Below the pieces are notes generated by a model. The model had not been told where the DNA came from. It saw only the letters and a list, made by a program, of their open reading frames with translations, and made no database searches. The position numbers and the translations under genes were made by a program. From the NCBI GenBank assembly GCA_963921795.1, contig OY997659.1:49776475-49840474 (forward strand): a stretch of 64,000 nucleotides of DNA. The letters run 5' to 3'. Positions 58,021-64,000 of the stretch are shown one piece after another. This DNA is from Nannobrachium achirus. Taxonomy: Eukaryota; Chordata; Actinopteri; Myctophiformes; Myctophidae. Position 1 is the first letter of the stretch, and each line of letters starts with the position of its first letter.

Positions 58021-59895
58021 AAGAAGAAGCCAAGTAAAGTTATGTCCTGATATAATCCTTATATGTTAGTGTGGAAAAAGGGCATAAATATATATTGAAA
58101 TACTTGGTTTAGTAGTATAAAATGCATATATACATTGTTGTTTGTGTAGAAAAGTTCTCATCATTTTATAATACATGAGAAGTAGGTTTTTAGTCAAAAG
58201 AGCTGCTGTTTTTCTCATATACTGTATGTAATGTGTGTTTGCAACAAACATGGGACATTCTCACAAGCACGAAAGTATGCCTTGGCACACTGCCAACACA
58301 GCTGCATCTACAAGACGCTCTCTGTCTGGGAAACCAACCTGGGACTGAGCGTGAGTGAGACAGGTGCCCGTCCCTCCCTAACGTTCGGGCCGTGCTGTTA
58401 TCTCTTATCCGAGATAAGAGATATGACATCCTGGGGGAGAGCGTGTTTCCCAGAGGCTTCTGAAACTAGGGCGGACACTCCCCAATCTCGAATGAATAGG
58501 GGAGCCCTAGCCTCACCTTGACCGTCTCCATTGCGTCAGGCTGTGCATGAGAGGGCATGTACGTGCACAGATGCGTGACAACGTGTGTGTGCTAAAATAT
58601 GTTCTGTGTGTAAATCACGTCACTGTGACTGCAACGGACTACTGTTTAAAAGAGAATGCTCCGTGTCTATTGTTCAGTGTTGTTTTTTAGTTGAGTTGTT
58701 GCAGCTATCCCCGGCCCGTTAGGGGTCGGGGATGGACCTGTTTGTACTTAGTGCAATTTCTGCACCACTTGTTCCTGTACTTAGAGAGAGTTTGACTCTG
58801 TTTAGTTGAGTACTTATATAGTACTTCTTTTGTTAATTTTCATCGCCAATTTCTGTATTGGTGAGCTTATAATTTGTAACTGTTTTTATTTCACTAAAGC
58901 TTTTTTATTCACTTTTGCTTGGTGTCTGTCTGAATTCTTTTCAAGAGTTAACAACTTTTTAAAGGTTTGACTTTCTCTCCTTCCCTACGGGGAAGGCTGC
59001 ACTCATGGGAGGAAGGTTTTGAACACCTTCAGGCACTCGAAACCATCTCCTGGCTGTGGGACTGATTGAGACTTTTGGTAAGATTCAACAAGAGTATTAG
59101 GTTAAAAGTCTTTTCACCCTATCAGAAGCCAACTCAGCGCGTGCTGAGCTGGTGGGCGAGCTTGACAGATAAAGCACAAATCTCCAAAACCCCTAACCGG
59201 ATGAACTGATGTTCACTCTGGACGGTTTGTGCTAATAAGTTGAGCTGCGTCTCTCCCGAGCCTTTTGGCGAGAGAAGCTACAAGTTCAGACTCACACTTT
59301 ACACTGTCTTTGTGGTTTTGCATTCTCCATTCAGACCTAAGGTCTACATTTCTAAAGTAAGGTGCATAGCCTGGTCTCTAAAATAAATAGTCGCTGTAGA
59401 AAGTAATAATATTCACCAGTTAAAGAGGGTCTCATTGATAGCTCAGCTTTCATTCAGAGAAGTGTATTTATATTAGTGTTAAATAAGTATATGTAATGTA
59501 AATATGTAAATATGTATATGTATATGTGTAATAGTAGGTTTACACAAACAAGGAAGGTTATTAAACCTGTTTGTGAACTTACATAGGTTTACACAAATGG
59601 GAAACTATTTGTGAACTTAGTACACCTACATAGGTTTACACAAATGGGAAACTGTTTGTGAACTTAATACACTTAATGGGTTTACACAAATGGGAAACTG
59701 TTTGTGAACTTAATACACTTAATGGGTTTACACAAATGAGAAATTGTTTGTGAACTTAAAGGTGTAGTGTAGTGACAGTGTTTCATTTTAAAAAGATCCG
59801 GTAACTTCTTGGGCTTAGGACCTGGGAAGGGTTCCGGGCGGCGTGAGGAGTACTTTAAAAGGTGGAAGAGTACTCAGTAACTCAAGCTCATTACA
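57621..59895 (+). repeat. 3' LTR
   Basis: Same length and, as far as I compared, same sequence as the 5' LTR. It encodes codons after about 278 of the element ORF. GATA-type inverted repeat at 58399-58423, TATA-like TTTAAAAG at 58645-58652, AATAAA at 59382-59387, repeat array at 59538-59760. Confidence 0.93.
59382..59387 (+). terminator. Polyadenylation signal of the LTR element
   Basis: AATAAA in the 3' LTR; the only AATAAA noticed in the LTR. Confidence 0.6.
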
Positions 59896-60002
59896 AACAC
59901 TAAAAACAAGAGTTGATACAAAGTAAACTCGGGAAGGCAAAAACTTAGTACCTGAGACGAATAACAGTCCATCTTTTTTTATATAGATATTTTTGGATTT
60001 TC

Positions 60003-60320
60003 CAGACTGTAAACCACAAACTAGTCATTTTTAATCTGTTAAATTGTTAATGCACTCCCCCCTCATTTTGTTCAATTGTCTGTTTTAATGTTATCTGCTC
60101 CGTTTGTCTGCTGAATATTGCTTGTATGGACTTAAACTGTTGTTCCACAAACTGTTGGAGATCTACTGTTTTTCCACTTTCCACAAGTATTATGTTGTAT
60201 AATTCCTAATATATATGAGTTAAGTAAAACAATCTAATTCAAAAAAATAAAAAAAATAAGGGGGGAGTGCATTAAGAATTTAACAGATTAAAAACGTCTA
60301 GTTTGTGGTTTACAGTCTGG
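60003..60320. mobile_element. MITE with about 60-bp terminal inverted repeats
   Basis: CCAGACTGTAAACCACAAAC at the left and its complement at the right extend inward through TTAATCTGTTAAATT and TTAATGCACTCCCCCCT. The loop is AT-rich. No target duplication seen; superfamily unknown. Confidence 0.82.
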
Positions 60321-60489
60321 TAAATAAAACAAAAATCTATATTCAAATTTTTAAAATATGGACTTATCTGTTTTTCGTCTTGTGAACAGGTGGGTTTTCA
60401 AAAAGCTAGTAGAAGAACATTTCTCGTCATATTTTGAGTCGACGAACATCAACGCTGACAGGATACACCCACCCACCCATCCATCCATA

Positions 60490-60997
60490 CAGGGGCGTCA
60501 CAAGGGGGGGGAGGGGGGGGGGGCTGAGTTACTAGGGCCCAAGGTGGAGGGGCCCTAGTAACTTTAGCTATTGAAAATTAGCAGATATACAAGCTCACAG
60601 CGCGGCACCGAGTGCCGCGCTGCGAGCTTGTAGATCTGCTATTTTTGAAAAAGTGTGCAAATCTTTGAATATAGGTATTTTTTAAGTACACTTTTGTAAC
60701 TCAAATTTTGCTTCTGGGGGGTCCCTGGAATTAAATTTTTTGAGATGGGGGTCCATGGCCAAAAACATAATCATCTTGGGGGTCCTTGACGTGAAAAGGT
60801 TTGCGCACCACTGACATGGAAACATAGGTTTCTTGCATACATTAAAAAAAAAAAAAAAGAAAAAAATCAAAAATAGCAGATCTACAAGCTTGCGCGCTGT
60901 GAGCTTGTATATCTGCTTTCTTTCAATAGTTAACATTCATGGGGGCCCACAGTGAATCCTTGTAACCGGGCGCCCAGAATTTGGTGTGACACCCATC
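60490..60997 (+). mobile_element. Family A hAT element near right end of window
   Basis: Starts CAGGGGCGTCACAAGG; the right end reads GGTGTGACACC with the final CTG lost in a CATC-rich flank. CATCCATA lies at 60482-60489 and 60998-61005. Cassettes at 60580-60645 (full) and 60879-60916 (shortened). Confidence 0.85.
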
Positions 60998-61005
60998 CAT
61001 CCATA

Positions 61006-61429
61006 GCCAACCATGCAGGCTGCCATGCAGCCCAGGTTTCTTGTACTGTAGGTAGTACCGGAACACACCAACAAGAGGCGCTGTGGCTCCTACGTTCTAA
61101 AACAATCTAAACCATGCATGGCCCTACCCTAGCTGTGTGACCATCAGCTGAAACAATAGCTGATGATTAGTGTGTGTAGGTTTAATCCCGTTCCTCCTCC
61201 TCCTCTCCTCTTTCGGGGGGAGCCAGCCGGCGGTGCACGGTCTGTAATTCAGCCCCGAATCCTCCGCTCATCACCCTGCACACAATGTGCCCCTCATCAA
61301 GCTGAGTGATTCCATTCACATGTTAACCCCTCAACACCTGACTGAGGAGGCCCCTTCTAAAAATAATACAAAAATAAAAGTCTGCTAAATCCATAACCTT
61401 TTTATAAGAAAAGATTCTTCTTGCTACAA
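61006..61429. other. No gene recognised
   Basis: Apparently unique sequence without a supported reading frame or RNA. Confidence 0.4.
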
Positions 61430-61548
61430 TCAGTTGGTTCTCAAACATGTTCATGTCAAGGTGGACCCCACAGAATTACATGTACAGTATATGGCTGTGG
61501 ATGACCCCTCCATCTGAAAATAGTTTGTTCCAGGGAAAACAGCAGATC

Positions 61549-61594
<46 letters not shown>

Positions 61595-61790
61595 AAAATA
61601 TGTATTTCCAGGGACCTCCGAGAAGCAAAATTTGAGTTACAAAATAATGTTCGCTTGAAAAAATACACATATTCAAAGACTTGCACACATTTTCACAACT
61701 TTTCAAAAATAGCAGATCTACAAGCTCGCAGTGCGGCACTCGGTGCCACGCTGTGAGCTTGTATATCTGCTATTTTTCCACAAAGATCTA
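61430..61790 (-). mobile_element. Partial family A element with (TA)n
   Basis: CAGTTGGTTCTCAAACATG, CAGGGACCTCCGAGAAGCAA and a full cassette at 61709-61772 mark it as family A. A (TA)n run occupies 61552-61591. The outer ends are missing. Confidence 0.75.
61552..61591. repeat. (TA)n microsatellite
   Basis: About 40 bp of alternating TA. Confidence 0.97.
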
Positions 61791-62345
61791 CACTTTGGCT
61801 GCACCTCATTGGCTAAGGGCCCAGCCTGCAGTGTCTTACGTCATTTTGAGGAGAACTTGACTGATAGATAAATAATGTAGATCTGTTTTTTTTAGATAAA
61901 TAATGTAGATCTGTTATTTTTTGAATAGCCAACACTAAAACCTAAGATGACACACAGATGCTCTCACGGTGTTACTGGCTTAATGCACGGCACATTATCA
62001 CCGCTGACAATGTCTCGGTACTGATTCTTCCATTATTGTTCTCCCTTAACCCTCCTTCTCCTCCTCCTCCTCCTCCCACCTCCTCGTCTCTCTCTCCTTC
62101 TTCCAGTGTATCTCCTTCCTCCTGCCAGCATGGTGTACATTTGTTCAACTACTTAACCACTCATTGATTAAACCCCAGCATCCTCAGAAAATGGCAGATT
62201 GACAAAGCTCACAAAAAATGTTGTTAGCCTCATCATAGCATAATAATTGCCTAAGGGCAGTATGGCACGGTCACACCGAACTCGAATTCTACCTAAGACG
62301 GCGGTAAGTTTTTATTTTTATTTTTGAGAAACAAAACACTCTTGA
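61791..62345. other. No gene recognised
   Basis: Contains a short duplicated ATAAATAATGTAGATCTGTT (61868-61920) and CTCCTCCTCC text (62055-62085). No supported gene. Confidence 0.45.
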
Positions 62346-62349
62346 AAGG

Positions 62350-62605
62350 TATAGAGCAGGTTCCCCAATTAGTTTTCCCCAAGGGTCCAAATCATGTCTA
62401 GGGTACCAAGCCGAGGGCCACAACATTGCAGGGGGCGACAGTGGCGTTCCCGCTACTCCAGTGTCATGTGTCATTTTTATGGCATGCATGTGAAAAAAAA
62501 CAAAACACAAACACATTTGAAATATTGATTTGATGCTCATATTAACCATAGGAAGTATTAAGTTTGTTTTTATTTTCACATGCATGCATGCCATAAATTC
62601 CATAG
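62350..62605. mobile_element. Partial family S element and adjacent hairpin
   Basis: CAGGTTCCCCAATTAG, ATCATGTCTAGGGTACCAAG and GGGGGCGACAGTGGCGTTCC match S copy 1 without the B insertion. Beyond it, TTATGGCATGCATGTGAAAA pairs with TTTTCACATGCATGCATGCC (about 62477-62505 and 62570-62596). Confidence 0.7.
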
Positions 62606-62639
62606 GGATAGATCACACTTGACATTTATGACATCATCA

Positions 62640-62776
62640 ACTTGCGACGGGCATTTCCCCTATTGAGTGAAAGATTAGCTATTTCTAGAAGAAATACAAT
62701 AATTGAGGTGTTTTTAATTTTACATTGTAGTTATAGAGGACAATTATAATGTATTAAGGCATATTTGTCGTATTAG
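62640..62776 (+). repeat. 137-bp dispersed repeat (pair with 48550)
   Basis: See 48550-48686; same orientation, 14 kb apart. Confidence 0.85.
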
Positions 62777-62883
62777 TCAGGGATCACTTTAACAACTACC
62801 CTTGGTTCACTGGCGCCTGTTTATTGGAGCCAAGGGGAGCAAAGGCTCCCCCAATCTGCCAGTAGGGGGAGCCCGGCTCCCCC

Positions 62884-62960
62884 TCCCGCACCCCCACCCC
62901 CCCCCCCCCCCCGTCCCCCCCCCGTCCCCCCCCCCGTCCCCCCCCGTCCCGTCCCGTCCC
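62884..62960. repeat. C-rich (CCCCCGT)n tract
   Basis: Runs of 4-14 C separated by GT. The minus strand could form G-quadruplexes. Confidence 0.9.
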
Positions 62961-63036
62961 GGGCCGCGCTTCTACAATATCTTTCAATTAATTAATTCTG
63001 CGACTGGTGGAATGACGACGCGTGCCACGGGAGCTC

Positions 63037-63040
<4 letters not shown>

Positions 63041-63117
<77 letters not shown>
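63041..63117. repeat. (GA)n microsatellite
   Basis: About 77 bp of uninterrupted AG dinucleotide. Confidence 0.98.
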
Positions 63118-63119
<2 letters not shown>

Positions 63120-63139
63120 CTGTTTTAAGAAGAGCTAAA

Positions 63140-64000
63140 CCAGGCGTGTCCGTCTTCCTTTAACGTTCGGGTAAGAACACACTCGCTCCATGGTTCCCCC
63201 CCATGGCCTGGGCTTGGGCTAAGCCAGGAACCCACTGCAGCGAGTGTGTGTTCTAGCCCGGACGGTAAAAAAAGACGGAACGCTGCTGTGTGATATCTGT
63301 TGTTGTTGTGTGGTTACTGGAGTAATTAAGTAAAACTCGGAAGAAGTTTTGCGGCGAATATGGTTAACAGAACGGCAACTTTTGGAATTTGGATGGTTCA
63401 GATGGAGGAGGAATTGAGATAGCAGGAATGGAGAAATGGGTGAGTTAATATGAACAGAACTGAACAGAACTGACTGCCTGGTGTTAGCATAACATCCAAT
63501 GTGAAGCCCCAAAGACACCCGAAAATTACTTAATGAAGGAAACCCGCCTTAGTTGACTTTATACCCGAAATTATCCATTTTAGACGACTTAATATCCGCA
63601 AATACCCGATTTTTCGCGGCGCCGCTTCGCGGCGCCGAAATGTCCCCTGTATTTGTGCTCCCCCTAGTGGGGACGGAGTTAGGCGCCGGTGCCTTGGTTT
63701 AGTGATTTTCAAAATGTTATTTTCATAGAAACAAAGATGTTATGGTCATGATTCACTGCAAACCTGGATGGCTTGGTTCTAGGCTTAACATAATTGTTAT
63801 ACATATTTTCGTGAAAGTCTATATGAGGAAAATGAACGGGAGATTTTTTAGTGGGACCAGTAAACCACGCTCACTGCGATGCTCTATTGGCAATATCCGC
63901 CCTCATAGGTAGAATAATTACACTTAGGTGTGATCGTGCCCCGAGTATGTTTGGGCCAAATTGACATTTCTGCCTAACATAGCTGCTTCGTTGTGCCTTA
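63140..64000. other. No gene; hairpin and element H-related text
   Basis: AACGTTCGGGTAAGAACACA and its near complement TGTGTTCTAGCCCGGACG (63161-63265) form an imperfect hairpin. 63505-63650 (CCAAAGACACCCGAA, ATACCCGATTTTTCG, GCGGCGCCGAA) relates to element H at 49266-50351 in opposite orientation. No coding sequence supported. Confidence 0.5.

Larger units (their letters stand above)
53149..59895 (+). mobile_element. Complete non-autonomous LTR retroelement
   Basis: Two direct 2275-bp LTRs (53149-55423 and 57621-59895) start TG and end CA and enclose 2.2 kb. The 5-bp duplication AACAC flanks it (53144-53148 and 59896-59900). A PBS-like site follows the 5' LTR and a polypurine tract precedes the 3' LTR. 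I saw no differences between the LTRs, so insertion must be recent. There is no protease, reverse transcriptase, integrase or envelope, so mobility would depend on a partner in trans. The single long ORF overlaps the 3' LTR and has its own TATA box, as in spumaviruses (bel/tas); relationship to them is inference. A gypsy or other retroviral lineage is the alternative. Confidence 0.93.

Overview
The window looks like repeat-dense nuclear DNA of a ray-finned fish, probably a teleost. The grounds are long CA/TG, GA and TCTA microsatellites, many short hAT-type DNA transposons with 8-bp target duplications, a 5'-truncated Rex3-like (RTE) LINE with a GATG tail, tRNA-derived SINEs, and a teleost-style C2H2 zinc-finger gene. 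No bacterial, phage or organelle sequence is seen. Species cannot be read from the sequence.

Only two intact protein-coding reading frames can be supported. The first is an intronless-looking C2H2 zinc-finger gene on the minus strand (47011-48264, ten fingers, the third one shortened). An RFX-like X-box, an E-box and a CArG box lie just upstream of it, and arrays of CCATATATGG (perfect CArG boxes) lie on both sides. The second is a 410-codon ORF (56788-58020) inside a complete, apparently very young LTR retroelement (53149-59895). That element has 2275-bp LTRs that look identical, a 5-bp target duplication, a PBS-like site and a short polypurine tract, but no pol or env. The ORF starts downstream of its own TATA box and ends inside the 3' LTR. 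This layout recalls spumavirus accessory genes, although I do not recognise the protein. The internal promoter region looks like a decayed older copy of the element's own ORF-end/PPT/U3 junction.

Nearly everything else is transposon on transposon. 0-11 kb: hAT families here called A, C, D, G and M, plus family B (ATAT target duplications), with multi-level nesting at 8.3-10.1 kb. 11-19 kb: further A and E elements, a TTAA element carrying a SINE, and a long stretch without recognisable genes. 19.7-23.7 kb: a 1.38-kb tandem duplication, one copy interrupted. 24.6-33.5 kb: LINE tails, a Rex3 fragment, and the nests P>B>Q and G>R/T>Harbinger. 34.3-35.6 kb: the least repetitive stretch, a possible conserved non-coding element. 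38.9-39.8 kb: a broken Ty3/gypsy pol fragment split by a hAT. 41-45 kb: large foldback elements. 45-49 kb: zinc-finger locus, 55-bp minisatellite and CArG arrays. 49-53 kb: a 1.1-kb hAT and a TTAA element. 53-60 kb: the LTR element. 60-64 kb: more A/S repeats and simple repeats.

The most striking pattern outside the LTR element is a palindromic cassette. Its constant outer arm is close to AGCAGATCTACAAGC and its GC-rich inner stem is variable but still self-complementary. It recurs more than 25 times inside elements whose terminal repeats are unrelated (families A, B, D, E and M).
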